From the NCBI GenBank assembly GCA_020249435.1, contig JADCFQ010000022.1, forward strand, positions 62,001 to 126,000: a DNA stretch of 64,000 bases. The letters run 5' to 3'. Origin of the DNA: Roseomonas sp. Lineage in GTDB: Bacteria; Pseudomonadota; Alphaproteobacteria; Acetobacterales; Acetobacteraceae. The notes under the pieces were generated by a model, which saw only the letters and a program-made list of their open reading frames with translations, was not told where the DNA came from and did not search any database. The position numbers and the translations under genes were made by a program. Numbering within the stretch: position 1 is the first letter of the stretch; every line of letters begins with the position of its first letter. This document shows, piece after piece, positions 32,799 through 41,446 of the stretch.

Positions 32799-34982
32799 TC
32801 AGGCTCCTGCCCTGGTCGGCGTGGGTGGCGGCGCGCCACCGGCGCGGCGCGCAATCTCGGCGCGTCCCACGAGTTTTTCGATACCGATCACTACGGCCAG
32901 CATGATCAGGATCAGCGCGGTGGAATAGGCGATGGCGAGTGCCATTTCACCCGCCTCCACACGGCCCACTATATAGACAGTGGCAAGGTTATGCCGTGCG
33001 GAGACCAGGAAGATCACGGCGGAAACCGCTGTCATGGCATGGACAAAACTGAAGGCGAGTGCGGTGATGATCGCCGGGCGCATCAGGGGCAGGATAACGC
33101 GGCGGAGCGTTTGCAGCGCACTCGCCCCCATGGTGGCGCTGGCTTCGTCAAGGGATCGGTCAATCTGCGCCAGGGCAGCAATACCACCACGCACACCGAC
33201 TGGCAGATTGCGAAACACAAAACAGAGAATGAGGATCAGCGCCGTGCCGGTCAGTTCCACCGGCGGTACGTTGAAGGCCATGATGTAGGAAACGCCCACC
33301 ACCGTGCCCGGAATGGCGAAGGACAGCATGGTCATGAATTCCAGCAGGCGCCGGCCACGAAATTCCTGCCGCGCAATCAGCCACGCAAGCAAGATGCCAA
33401 GCCCGGCCGTGAGCGGCGCCGAAATGGCCGCGACTTCCAGCGTGGTGAGCAGGCTATCCCAGGCGGAACCGCGCAGCGCCATGCCATCCTGCCATTCCAC
33501 CTCAAAGGCGGTGGTCAAATGCCGCCAGGTGAAGCTCATGTCGCCACGGCCAATATCATGCACAAAGCCGCCCACCAGAATGATGCCATAGACAACGGCG
33601 GTGAAGATCATCCAGGGCCAGACAATCGCGGCGGCGGTGAATTTCAGGCCCTTGGGCAAGGGCGCCGGCAGGCCGGAATCGCCCTTGCCGGTGACGGTGG
33701 TATAGCGCCGCTTGCCAAGCCAAAGCGCCTGCAGTGCAAAGGCGCCAAAAGTGAGGAACAACAACAGCAAGGCAAGCGCTGCCGCGCGCCCCGGATCATG
33801 CCGCGCGCCGGCAATGGCGAAAAAGATGCGCGTGGACAGCACATCAAAATCGCCCCCCAGGACCAGCGGATTGCCGAAATCAGCGAGGGATTCAACAAAA
33901 CCGAGCAGAAACGCCGCCGCCAAGGCAGGACGCAACAAGGGCCAGGTTACGGTACGAAATACGGTGAAGCGTCTTGCCCCCATGGTGGCAGAAGCTTCTT
34001 CCAGGCTCGGCGAAATCGCGCGCAGCGCACCATCCAAAAGCAGGAAGGCAATCGGCGCCTGCGCCAGAACCTGCGCCAAAAGCACGCCGGGCAGGCCATA
34101 AATCCAGCGGCTGCGCGGAATGGCGAACCATTCCCACAGCAGCGTCGTCACAATCCCCGTCCTGCCAAAGAGCACAATCAGCGCCATGGCGACAACGAAG
34201 GGCGGCGTGATCAGCGGCAGCAAGGTCATGGCGCGAAACAGCGGCGTCGCGCGCATGCCGCCGCGCACTGCAAGCAGCGCGAAGAACAGGCCAATGGCGG
34301 TGGAGATCGCCGCCGTCAGCGTTGCCAGCAGCAGCGTATTCCACACCACACCGCAACCCTGATGGGTGGAAAGGCAGGCAAGGCTCCAGGCTTCCTGCGC
34401 AGAAAGCCGCGCAACCAAGGCATGGGGCGCGAAGTCCTTGCCCTCATAAACCGCGGCGAGAAGAATGGTGGTGAGCGGCGCAAAGACGAACAGCAACAGC
34501 AGAAAGCCGCTGCCGGTCACAAGAAAGGCAATGAAGGCATCACCGCGAAAACCGCCAAGTGCCGCAAAACCAGCAGCAAGAAACCCTGTCGCGCCAACAA
34601 GCAACAACAAGGCGCCCCAACCAAGAGAGGGCTGCGGCGGTGCCTCAGCAAGCCAGGGGCTGAGCCATTGCCATTCCAGCCCGCGCAAGCCGATGGCTTC
34701 CCCCATCAGGAAAATCCAGAAGGTGATGCCACCGCCGGCCAGCAGCAACAGCGCGGCATGGGCGCGCTTGCCGAGTGCAGCGGCAGCACCCAACAACACA
34801 AGGCAAGGCAGCGGCCAAAGCCACCAGCGCGCACCGGTGCCGAGCAGCATCGGCAAGGGCGCTGCATTGCCGTGCGGCCAGGCGCGGAATTCCTTGAAGC
34901 CGTCTTCCAGACCATGCCAAGGCAATAGCAGTCCCAGCGCCGCACAAAGCAGCGCCAGACGAGCCAGTTTCAACGCGCCCAA
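32799..34982 (-). CDS. ABC transporter permease, two fused permease domains (AfuB/FbpB type)
   Basis: A 727-residue membrane protein holding two MetI-like permease modules in tandem, each with its own EAA loop (EEASATMGARRFTVFRTVTWP and DEASATMGASALQTLRRVILP regions). An extra hydrophobic N-terminal stretch of about 170 residues precedes the first module. Fused double permeases are the rule in the Fbp/Afu iron and sugar-phosphate importers. The start is a TTG at 34982, 27 bases after the binding-protein stop; the only upstream alternatives are also non-ATG. It lies between the binding protein and the ATPase in a single operon. Confidence 0.92.
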   Translation of the reverse strand: MGALKLARLALLCAALGLLLPWHGLEDGFKEFRAWPHGNAAPLPMLLGTGARWWLWPLPCLVLLGAAAALGKRAHAALLLLAGGGITFWIFLMGEAIGLRGLEWQWLSPWLAEAPPQPSLGWGALLLLVGATGFLAAGFAALGGFRGDAFIAFLVTGSGFLLLLFVFAPLTTILLAAVYEGKDFAPHALVARLSAQEAWSLACLSTHQGCGVVWNTLLLATLTAAISTAIGLFFALLAVRGGMRATPLFRAMTLLPLITPPFVVAMALIVLFGRTGIVTTLLWEWFAIPRSRWIYGLPGVLLAQVLAQAPIAFLLLDGALRAISPSLEEASATMGARRFTVFRTVTWPLLRPALAAAFLLGFVESLADFGNPLVLGGDFDVLSTRIFFAIAGARHDPGRAAALALLLLFLTFGAFALQALWLGKRRYTTVTGKGDSGLPAPLPKGLKFTAAAIVWPWMIFTAVVYGIILVGGFVHDIGRGDMSFTWRHLTTAFEVEWQDGMALRGSAWDSLLTTLEVAAISAPLTAGLGILLAWLIARQEFRGRRLLEFMTMLSFAIPGTVVGVSYIMAFNVPPVELTGTALILILCFVFRNLPVGVRGGIAALAQIDRSLDEASATMGASALQTLRRVILPLMRPAIITALAFSFVHAMTAVSAVIFLVSARHNLATVYIVGRVEAGEMALAIAYSTALILIMLAVVIGIEKLVGRAEIARRAGGAPPPTPTRAGA

Positions 34983-35009
34983 GGCAAGCCCCGTGAAGCG
35001 CCTGCTGCT

Positions 35010-36038
35010 TCAGCGCGCCCCGGCACGCACTTCGCGCTGCCAACGGTCAATCAGGCGCGTGCGTTCCTCGGCACTGCCCCAGCGCGCGAAATCATAATCA
35101 ATCAGCGGCACGTTTTCGAAGCGCGGCGCCTGCGGCGGGATCGGCGCATTGCGGTTGGAGGGCAATTGATACGCTTTCGCATCCGCCGCCAGCGCCTGGG
35201 CTTCCGCGGTCAACGCCCAATCAAAGAACCGCCGCGCATTGGCCATATTGCGTGCGCCGCGAATGATGGACATGGACCCGATTTCATAGCCCGTACCCTC
35301 ACAGGGGCCGACCAATTCCACGGGTGCACCCGTCACTTTTTGCGCCACCGCATCATGCAGAAAGGTGATGCCGACCAGCGTCTCGCCCGTCGCTGCCGCA
35401 CGCGCCGGCGCCGCGCCAGAACGCGTATATTGATTGACATTGCGATGCAGCGCACGAAGGAATTGGAAGGCAGGGTCTTCGCCCATGATCTGCACGAGTG
35501 TCGCCAACATGGTATAGGCAGTGCCGGAGGTATTCGGGTCCGCCACCTGCACCTCGCCACGGAATTCTGGCTTCGCCAAATCCGCCCAGCAACGCGGTGT
35601 TGCAATGCGGCGGCGCTGCAATTCGGGCGCATTGAAGGAATACCCCAAAGCACCCGCATAAATGCCAACGGTGCGGAAGTTGGTCTGTTCCGCCTGCCGT
35701 ACCGCCCAGGGCTGCAATTGCTCGAGCATCGGTGAGCGGTATTCAACCGTCAGATTTTCCTGCGCGGCCTGCATATGCGGATCGCCCGTGCCGCCCCACC
35801 AGACATCGCCGCGCGGATTTTGCGCCTCGGCACGGATCTGCGTGAGAGTCTCGCCAGAGCTTCTGCGCGTCATGGCAACGCTGATGCCGGTGGCGCGTTC
35901 AAAGGCGGCCATCATTGGGCGGCACCATTCTTCCTGCACCGAACAATAGACAGAAAGATTGCCCTGCGCCTTTGCCGCCATCGGCAGCAAAGCCGTCATC
36001 GCAAGGCCAAAAGCCGCGCCGACCATTCCCTTTTTCAT
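35010..36038 (-). CDS. ABC transporter substrate-binding protein (AfuA/FbpA-type, COG1840)
   Basis: A 342-residue periplasmic receptor with a Sec signal peptide (LAMTALLPMAAKAQ). The mature protein starts LSVYCSVQEEWCRPMM, with two closely spaced Cys that could form a disulfide, and contains TRRSSGETLTQIRAEAQNPRGDVWWGGTGDPH, the ligand-site loop. Annotators usually call this group 'iron ABC transporter', but AfuA of Actinobacillus was shown to bind hexose phosphates, and the Ser/Thr-rich SSGET loop fits an anion such as phosphate better than ferric iron, which needs Tyr ligands. Encoded 22 bases after an inositol-monophosphatase gene. Ligand inferred, not proven. Confidence 0.9.
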   Translation of the reverse strand: MKKGMVGAAFGLAMTALLPMAAKAQGNLSVYCSVQEEWCRPMMAAFERATGISVAMTRRSSGETLTQIRAEAQNPRGDVWWGGTGDPHMQAAQENLTVEYRSPMLEQLQPWAVRQAEQTNFRTVGIYAGALGYSFNAPELQRRRIATPRCWADLAKPEFRGEVQVADPNTSGTAYTMLATLVQIMGEDPAFQFLRALHRNVNQYTRSGAAPARAAATGETLVGITFLHDAVAQKVTGAPVELVGPCEGTGYEIGSMSIIRGARNMANARRFFDWALTAEAQALAADAKAYQLPSNRNAPIPPQAPRFENVPLIDYDFARWGSAEERTRLIDRWQREVRAGAR

Positions 36039-36060
36039 TTTTTCCTCTCCCTGTTCCCGG

Positions 36061-36843
36061 TCATGGTGTCATTAAACGCATCAAACCTGCCCCCAAAGCA
36101 GGCGCAGCAAAGCAGATGGGATTGCCGCTGCCCAGCCAATCGCCGCTGTCGAAGGCATTTGTCCAGCAGCCGGCTTCGCGCGCGATGGCGAGTGCGCCAC
36201 AGGCATCCCAGGCATTGATGTGCAATTCCATATAGCCATCAAGCCGCCCGATCGCGGTTTCCACGAGCCCGAGCGTACCAGAACCGCCGCAGCGCATGCC
36301 GGCACCGCTTGCCATGACACGCCCGGCAAGTGCGATGTAGTCGCCCACAGGCCGACGGAGCGACCAGCCGATTTCAATCGTTGCACGGCCAAAATCCTGC
36401 GTGGCCGCTGCCCGTATCGGCACGCCATTCAGCGTAGCGCCACAGCCCTGCGCGCCGAGGATCAATTCCTGCGGCGCGTGGCGCGCGATGGCGCCGAGTA
36501 TCGCGCGGCCATCCAACGCAAGACCGATTGAGACACACCAGCGATCCCCACCACGCGTGAAATTGGATGTGCCATCAATCGGATCAATGATCCAAAGCGG
36601 GCCGGAAGCCGGAACCTCACCGCCGCCTTCCTCACCCAATATCGCCTCACCCGGAAAAAGCCGCGCGAGTTCGCCGCGAATGAAATCCTCGGTCGCGCCA
36701 TCGGCTTCGGTCAGGAAATCCTGCGCGCCCTTCAAGCGCGCGGCGCCCTTGCCTTCATCGCGCAGCCGCACAGCAAGGGCGGCGGCATCCCGCGCCATGG
36801 GCGCCAAAAGCGCCAGGCGGCGCTGCAATTCAGCGGGGTTCAT
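36061..36843 (-). CDS. Inositol monophosphatase-family phosphatase
   Basis: A 260-residue Mg-dependent phosphatase of the IMPase superfamily (also 3'-phosphoadenosine or fructose-bisphosphate phosphatases). Metal ligands are in place: Glu71/72 (EEGGGE), Asp87-x2-Asp90-Gly-Thr (DPIDGT) and Trp212-Asp213 (WDACGAL). The ATG at 36843 overlaps the SDR stop by four bases (ATGT/stop), so it is chosen over a longer frame. In the operon with iolG and an AfuABC-like importer, the likely job is to strip phosphate from an imported sugar- or inositol-phosphate. Histidinol phosphatase is another function of some paralogues. Confidence 0.9.
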   Translation of the reverse strand: MNPAELQRRLALLAPMARDAAALAVRLRDEGKGAARLKGAQDFLTEADGATEDFIRGELARLFPGEAILGEEGGGEVPASGPLWIIDPIDGTSNFTRGGDRWCVSIGLALDGRAILGAIARHAPQELILGAQGCGATLNGVPIRAAATQDFGRATIEIGWSLRRPVGDYIALAGRVMASGAGMRCGGSGTLGLVETAIGRLDGYMELHINAWDACGALAIAREAGCWTNAFDSGDWLGSGNPICFAAPALGAGLMRLMTP

Positions 36844-37631
36844 GTATAGGCCCCCACGATATTCTGATCGAAATCCACCAAGGCGCCGGTCATCATCTCT
36901 GCCGCGTCGGACAGCAGATAAATCGCAAGCCCCGCCACATCGGCGGGCCTGATCAATCGCCCGAAAGGTTGCGCGGCTTCGGCCTTGGGCAGCCAATCGG
37001 GCGGATTGCCATCACGCTGCTGAATCACATGTTCGCCGGGCGTATCCGCCCAGCCAAGATTGATGCCATTCACCCGAATGCGCATGGGCCTGAGGCCAAG
37101 GGCGGTATTCTTGGTAAGTGTCGCAAGCGCGCCCTTGGAAGCCGCATAGGCAGTCAGAAAAGGCTGGCCGCCATGGCTCGACATGGTGATGATATTCACA
37201 ATGGCGCCGGGGCGCTTGGCTTCGGCCAGGCCTTGCGCCATTGCCTGCGTCAATTGAAAAGGGGCGCGCGCATTCACCGCAAAAAGCCGATCCCAAAGTG
37301 CGACTGATGTATCCAGAATGCTGCCGCGATCCGTGAGGCCCGCCGCATTGATCAGCCCATCCACCAGGCCAAGCTTCGCTCCCGCATCAGGGATAACGCG
37401 CGCGACGCTTTCGGCATCTGCCAGATCAGCCGCACAAAACTGAGCGCGCACGCCAAGGGCGCAGAGCTTTGCCACCACCGCCTTGCCGCGCGCCTCATGC
37501 CGACCCGTGATGGTAATGGCACCAGCGCCGGCTTCTGCGGCGGCCAGGGCGCAACCTTCGCCAATGCCCTGCGTACCGCCGGTGATCAGGATATGCCGCC
37601 CCACCAGTGAGATTTTCGGCAAAGCGCCCAT
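36840..37631 (-). CDS. SDR-family oxidoreductase in the iol operon
   Basis: A 263-residue SDR with ITGGTQGIGEG near residue 14 and the catalytic Tyr-x3-Lys in YAASKGAL. The start is an ATG at 37631 that shares one base with the iolG stop (TGATG); the preceding GTG at 37634 is also possible. Its end overlaps the IMPase start by four bases. It may oxidise an inositol isomer, for example scyllo-inositol or a keto-inositol, alongside IolG, or the phosphate-free product of the transporter's cargo. The substrate is not deducible from the motifs. Confidence 0.85.
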   Translation of the reverse strand: MGALPKISLVGRHILITGGTQGIGEGCALAAAEAGAGAITITGRHEARGKAVVAKLCALGVRAQFCAADLADAESVARVIPDAGAKLGLVDGLINAAGLTDRGSILDTSVALWDRLFAVNARAPFQLTQAMAQGLAEAKRPGAIVNIITMSSHGGQPFLTAYAASKGALATLTKNTALGLRPMRIRVNGINLGWADTPGEHVIQQRDGNPPDWLPKAEAAQPFGRLIRPADVAGLAIYLLSDAAEMMTGALVDFDQNIVGAYT

Positions 37632-38617
37632 CACAGCCTCACGGGCTTGCCGCTGCTGAGTGAAGCATTGGCGGCCTCTGCCAAAACCAAGGCGCGGCGG
37701 CCATCTTCCGCGCCAACAGGCATCGGGGATTTGTGCAGGACGGCATCAATGAAGGCCGCCAATTCGATACGATAGGCATCGGCATAGCGTTCCAGAAAGA
37801 AATGCAGCGGCTTGTCGGCAGCGACCGCCTGACCATCGGCCAATTCCACTGTGGTAGGCGTGCGATTGCCGGCCAGCAGGCGCCCGGCACTGCCAAAAAC
37901 CTCGACGCGTTGATCATAACCGTAGCTGGCGCGGCGGCAATTATTGATATGCGCCATGCGCCCGCTTGGGGTGCGCAGCAGCACCATCGCGCTATCAATA
38001 TCGCCGGCAGCGCCAATCGCCTGATCCACCAGATTGGCGCCATAGGCGAAGACCTCATGCGGTTCTTCGCCCAGCATCCAGCGCGCCATATCGAAATCAT
38101 GAATGGTCATGTCACGGAACAATCCGCCCGAGACCTTCACATAGGAAATCGGCGGCGGCGCAGGATCGCGGCTGGTAATGATCACCTGTTCCACCGCGCC
38201 AATTGCGCCGGCAGCGATGCGGCGATGCAATTCCGCGAAGGATGGATCAAAACGCCGATTGAAACCAACCAGCATGGGCACGCTGGACTTGGCCACTTCG
38301 GCAAGGCAGGCATCCACCCGCGGCAGCGCAAGATCAATCGGCTTTTCGCAGAATATCGCCTTGCCATGCTGTGCGGCGGCGATCACCAGATCAGCATGGG
38401 TATCGGTGGAAGATGCGATGATCACCGCGCCGACTTCCGGATCGGTCAAGGCGCTCGCAGTATCACTGACACGCGCGCCATGGCGCCCGGCAAGCGCGGC
38501 CGCCGCTTCGGCATTGATATCCACCACATGCTTCAGCCTGGCGCGACCGGATACGGCAAGATTGCCGGCATGAATGGCGCCGATACGTCCGGCGCCGAAT
38601 TGGGCGAAAATCAGCAT
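37631..38617 (-). CDS. iolG: Inositol 2-dehydrogenase-like Gfo/Idh/MocA oxidoreductase
   Basis: A 328-residue NAD-dependent dehydrogenase. The Rossmann motif GAGRIG is at residues 8-13; Glu91-Lys92-Pro93 and the catalytic Asp169-x3-His173 (DMTIHDFD) match myo-inositol 2-dehydrogenase, where Lys, Asp and His form the active triad. It converts inositol to 2-keto-myo-inositol, the substrate for IolE. The ATG at 38617 is fixed by homology (MLIFAQFGAG). It heads a six-gene operon ending with the ABC importer and is divergent from iolD-iolE with a 97-bp shared control region. Confidence 0.88.
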   Translation of the reverse strand: MLIFAQFGAGRIGAIHAGNLAVSGRARLKHVVDINAEAAAALAGRHGARVSDTASALTDPEVGAVIIASSTDTHADLVIAAAQHGKAIFCEKPIDLALPRVDACLAEVAKSSVPMLVGFNRRFDPSFAELHRRIAAGAIGAVEQVIITSRDPAPPPISYVKVSGGLFRDMTIHDFDMARWMLGEEPHEVFAYGANLVDQAIGAAGDIDSAMVLLRTPSGRMAHINNCRRASYGYDQRVEVFGSAGRLLAGNRTPTTVELADGQAVAADKPLHFFLERYADAYRIELAAFIDAVLHKSPMPVGAEDGRRALVLAEAANASLSSGKPVRL

Positions 38618-38644
38618 GCTTGGCCTGGCGTTTCCTGGGTGGTT

Positions 38645-38679
38645 CTTGCACGGTGGTTTGAATGACCGTAACACGCAAG
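38645..38679. promoter_or_regulatory. Candidate operator between iolG and iolD
   Basis: In the 97-bp divergent gap, ACGGT (38650-38654) and ACCGT (38665-38669) form an inverted repeat with a ten-base spacer, inside an outer CTTGC (38645-38649) and GCAAG (38675-38679) pair whose centre is shifted by 2.5 bases. This could be the binding site of a local iol repressor (IolR/RpiR or LacI type). No regulator gene lies within the window. Confidence 0.35.
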
Positions 38680-38714
38680 AAAGGCGGGACAATACCCCCA
38701 GGCGAGGAGATTCC

Positions 38715-40553
38715 ATGGCGAGCCTCACTCTGACCGCGGCCGAGGCCGTGGTCCGCTTCCTGGCAGCGCAGGAAACCGAGATTGATGGCCGGGCGCTGCC
38801 GCTGTTCGGCGGTGTCTGGGCGATTTTCGGCCATGGCAATGTCGCTGGGCTGGGGCCGGCTTTGGAAGCGCAGCGCGGCAAGCTGCCGGTTTTTCGTGCG
38901 CATAATGAACAGGCCATGGCGCTGGCCGCAATTGCCTATGCCAAGACCCATGCGCGGCGGCGCATGATGGCCTGCACCAGCTCCATCGGGCCGGGGGCGA
39001 CAAACATGGTGACGGCAGCCGCGGTTGCGCATGCGAATCGCCTGCCGCTTTTGTTGTTGCCCGGCGATGTCTTTGCCAGCCGGCGCCCTGATCCGGTTTT
39101 GCAGCAGATCGAAAATTTCAGCGATGCGACGCTTTCCGCAAATGATTGCTTCCGCCCCGTATCGCGCTATTTCGATCGCATCACGCGGGCCGAGCAATTG
39201 CTGACCGCTTTGCCCGCTGCCATGCGGGTGCTGACCGATCCCGCCGAATGTGGCCCCGTCACGCTGGCCTTCCCGCAGGATGTGCAGACGGAAGCCATGG
39301 CATGGCCGGCTGCTTTCTTCCGCAAGCGCCTGTGGCGCCCACGTGCTGCGGAACCCGATGCGCGGGAACTCGCCGCTGCCGCCGCGCTGCTTGGGCAGGC
39401 GAAGCGCCCGATCATCATCATCGGTGGCGGCGTGAAATATGCGCGCGCGGAAGCGGCGCTTGAGAAGTTTGTTGCGCGCCACGGCATTCCCTATGCCGAA
39501 ACCCAGGCCGGCAAGGGCAGCCTCGCTTGGGATGCGCCGGGCAATCTGGGCGCTATTGGTGTGACTGGCACAGCGGCGGCCAATGCGCTGGCCGCAAAGG
39601 CTGATGTTGTGCTGGCGATTGGCACGAGATTGCAGGATTTCTCCACCGGCTCTCGTGCGCTGTTTTCGAAGGCGCGCTTGATTGGCCTGAATGTCGCGGG
39701 CTTTGATGCGCATAAGCATGGTGCGCTGCCGCTGGTGGCCGATGCCGCGCATGGGCTTGCCGCGCTTTCAACCGCACTCGGCGCCTGGGCCGCGCCGCAA
39801 GCCTGGCAAGCGAAGGCGCGCAACGCCATCCAGCAATGGCAGCGCGTGGTGGACCGCGTCACCGCCGCGCCCAAAGGCAAAAATACTGCCCTGCCTTCAG
39901 ATGCGCAGGTTGTCGGCGCGGTCAATCGCGCCATGCCGCGCCATGGCATGGTTGTCTGCGCGGCCGGCGGACTGCCCGGTGAGCTGCACAAGCTATGGCG
40001 CGCGACAGATGGCACTGGCTACCATTTGGAATATGGCTATTCCTGCATGGGCTATGAAATCGCGGGCGGGCTTGGTGCCAAGCTTGCGGCGCCAGAACGC
40101 GAGGTCGTGGTGATGGTCGGCGATGGCAGCTATCTGATGATGAATAGCGAAATCGCGAGCTCCATCGCGCTTGGCGCCAAGCTTACAATCATCGTGCTTG
40201 ATAATCGTGGCTTTGGCTGCATTCATCGCCTGCAACGCGGCACGGGCGGCGTGGCCTTCAATAATCTGCTGACCGATGCCGCACCGCGCATTGATTTCGC
40301 AGCCCATGCGGCGGCCTTGGGCGCCGAGGCACGCAAGGTCAGTGATATCGCGACATTGGAAGCCGCCCTGCCCGTTGCCTTCGCCGCCAAGCGCACGCAG
40401 GTAATCGTGATTGAAACAGACCCTGAGACCGGCACGGCCGAAGGTGGCGCCTGGTGGGAAGTGCCGGTCAGCGCCGCGCCAAATTCCCCCGCGCAAAAAG
40501 CCGCACGCAGCGATTATGACGTGAAGCGCCGCAAACAGGCGGAAGGGGGCTGA
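38715..40553 (+). CDS. iolD: 3D-(3,5/4)-trihydroxycyclohexane-1,2-dione hydrolase
   Basis: The 612-residue thiamine-diphosphate enzyme opens the inositol-derived ring to 5-deoxy-glucuronate in the third step of inositol catabolism. The three ThDP-enzyme domains are visible: PYR domain with the catalytic-glutamate region FRAHNEQAMA, the central Rossmann domain, and the PP domain with MVGDGSYLMMNSE as the Mg-ThDP motif. The ATG at 38715 follows GGCGAGGAGATTCC, a good ribosome site; the frame is open upstream into the control region but homologues start here. It is two bases from iolE. Confidence 0.95.
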   Translation: MASLTLTAAEAVVRFLAAQETEIDGRALPLFGGVWAIFGHGNVAGLGPALEAQRGKLPVFRAHNEQAMALAAIAYAKTHARRRMMACTSSIGPGATNMVTAAAVAHANRLPLLLLPGDVFASRRPDPVLQQIENFSDATLSANDCFRPVSRYFDRITRAEQLLTALPAAMRVLTDPAECGPVTLAFPQDVQTEAMAWPAAFFRKRLWRPRAAEPDARELAAAAALLGQAKRPIIIIGGGVKYARAEAALEKFVARHGIPYAETQAGKGSLAWDAPGNLGAIGVTGTAAANALAAKADVVLAIGTRLQDFSTGSRALFSKARLIGLNVAGFDAHKHGALPLVADAAHGLAALSTALGAWAAPQAWQAKARNAIQQWQRVVDRVTAAPKGKNTALPSDAQVVGAVNRAMPRHGMVVCAAGGLPGELHKLWRATDGTGYHLEYGYSCMGYEIAGGLGAKLAAPEREVVVMVGDGSYLMMNSEIASSIALGAKLTIIVLDNRGFGCIHRLQRGTGGVAFNNLLTDAAPRIDFAAHAAALGAEARKVSDIATLEAALPVAFAAKRTQVIVIETDPETGTAEGGAWWEVPVSAAPNSPAQKAARSDYDVKRRKQAEGG

Positions 40554-40555
40554 TC

Positions 40556-41443
40556 ATGCGTATGCGCCTTGGCATCAATCCACTCACCTGGACCAATGAT
40601 GACATGCCGGAATTGGGCGCGGCCACGCCGCTCGAGACCTGCCTCGCTGAAGGCAAGCAGGCCGGCTTTGCGGGGTTTGAGCTTGGCAATAAGTTTCCGC
40701 GCGATGCTGCGGTGCTCAGCCCGATCCTGGCGCGGCATGGGCTTGACCTTGTGTCCGGCTGGTATGGTTCTCGGCTGCTGGAACGCGATGTGGATGCCGA
40801 AATGGCAGCGGCGGAAGCGCATATCAGCCTTTTGGTGGCGATGGGCTGCAAGGTGATGGTGCATGCGGAAGTCGCCCGCGCCATTCATGGCGCAAAGACT
40901 GTTCCTTTGTCACAACGTCCTGTCATGTCCGATGCGGATTGGGCGATTTTCACGCCGCGCATCACGGAATTTGCAAAGCGCCTGAAGGCGCGCGGGCTTT
41001 GGCTTGCCTATCACCACCATATGGGCACGGTGATTGAAACCCAGGCGGAAATTGATCGACTGATGGCACTCACCGGGCCTGAGGTCGGGCTTTTGCTCGA
41101 TACCGGACACCTTACGTTTGCAGGCGGTGATCCCGCGCTGGCGGCGCGCCAGCATGCGGCGCGGATTGTCCATGTGCATTGCAAGGATATTCGCGCGGCA
41201 GTGCTGCAAGACGTGATCGCGCGTGATCTTCCCTTTCTGGCGGCGGTGCTTGAGGGCGTCTTTACCGTGCCCGGCGATGGCAGCGTGGATTACCAAGCGG
41301 TGCTGAAGCCCTTGGCGTCTGCTGGCTACAAAGGTTGGCTGGTGGTGGAAGCTGAACAGGATCCTGCCAAGGCGCATCCCCTCAGCTATGCGCGCATGGG
41401 CCATGACAATCTGGCGCGGTTTGCGCGCGATGCTTTTGGGTGA
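40556..41443 (+). CDS. iolE: Myo-inosose-2 dehydratase
   Basis: A 295-residue TIM-barrel (xylose-isomerase-like) enzyme that dehydrates 2-keto-myo-inositol to the dione that IolD hydrolyses. Metal-binding and active-site segments are recognisable: the N-terminal MRLGINPLTWTNDDMPELG, LAYHHHMGTVIET and LLDTGHLTFAGGDP with HVHCKDIR. Length matches known IolE proteins (about 295-300). The ATG lies two bases after the iolD stop and overlapping ribosome site TGATC suggests coupling. iolB, iolC and iolA are not in this window. Confidence 0.93.
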   Translation: MRMRLGINPLTWTNDDMPELGAATPLETCLAEGKQAGFAGFELGNKFPRDAAVLSPILARHGLDLVSGWYGSRLLERDVDAEMAAAEAHISLLVAMGCKVMVHAEVARAIHGAKTVPLSQRPVMSDADWAIFTPRITEFAKRLKARGLWLAYHHHMGTVIETQAEIDRLMALTGPEVGLLLDTGHLTFAGGDPALAARQHAARIVHVHCKDIRAAVLQDVIARDLPFLAAVLEGVFTVPGDGSVDYQAVLKPLASAGYKGWLVVEAEQDPAKAHPLSYARMGHDNLARFARDAFG

Positions 41444-41446
41444 GGC

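Noticed and set aside
31757-36038. Reading the ABC importer simply as a ferric iron transporter
   Set aside because: The receptor's SSGET loop lacks the Tyr-rich iron site and the operon carries inositol and phosphatase genes; iron remains an alternative but not the preferred one.
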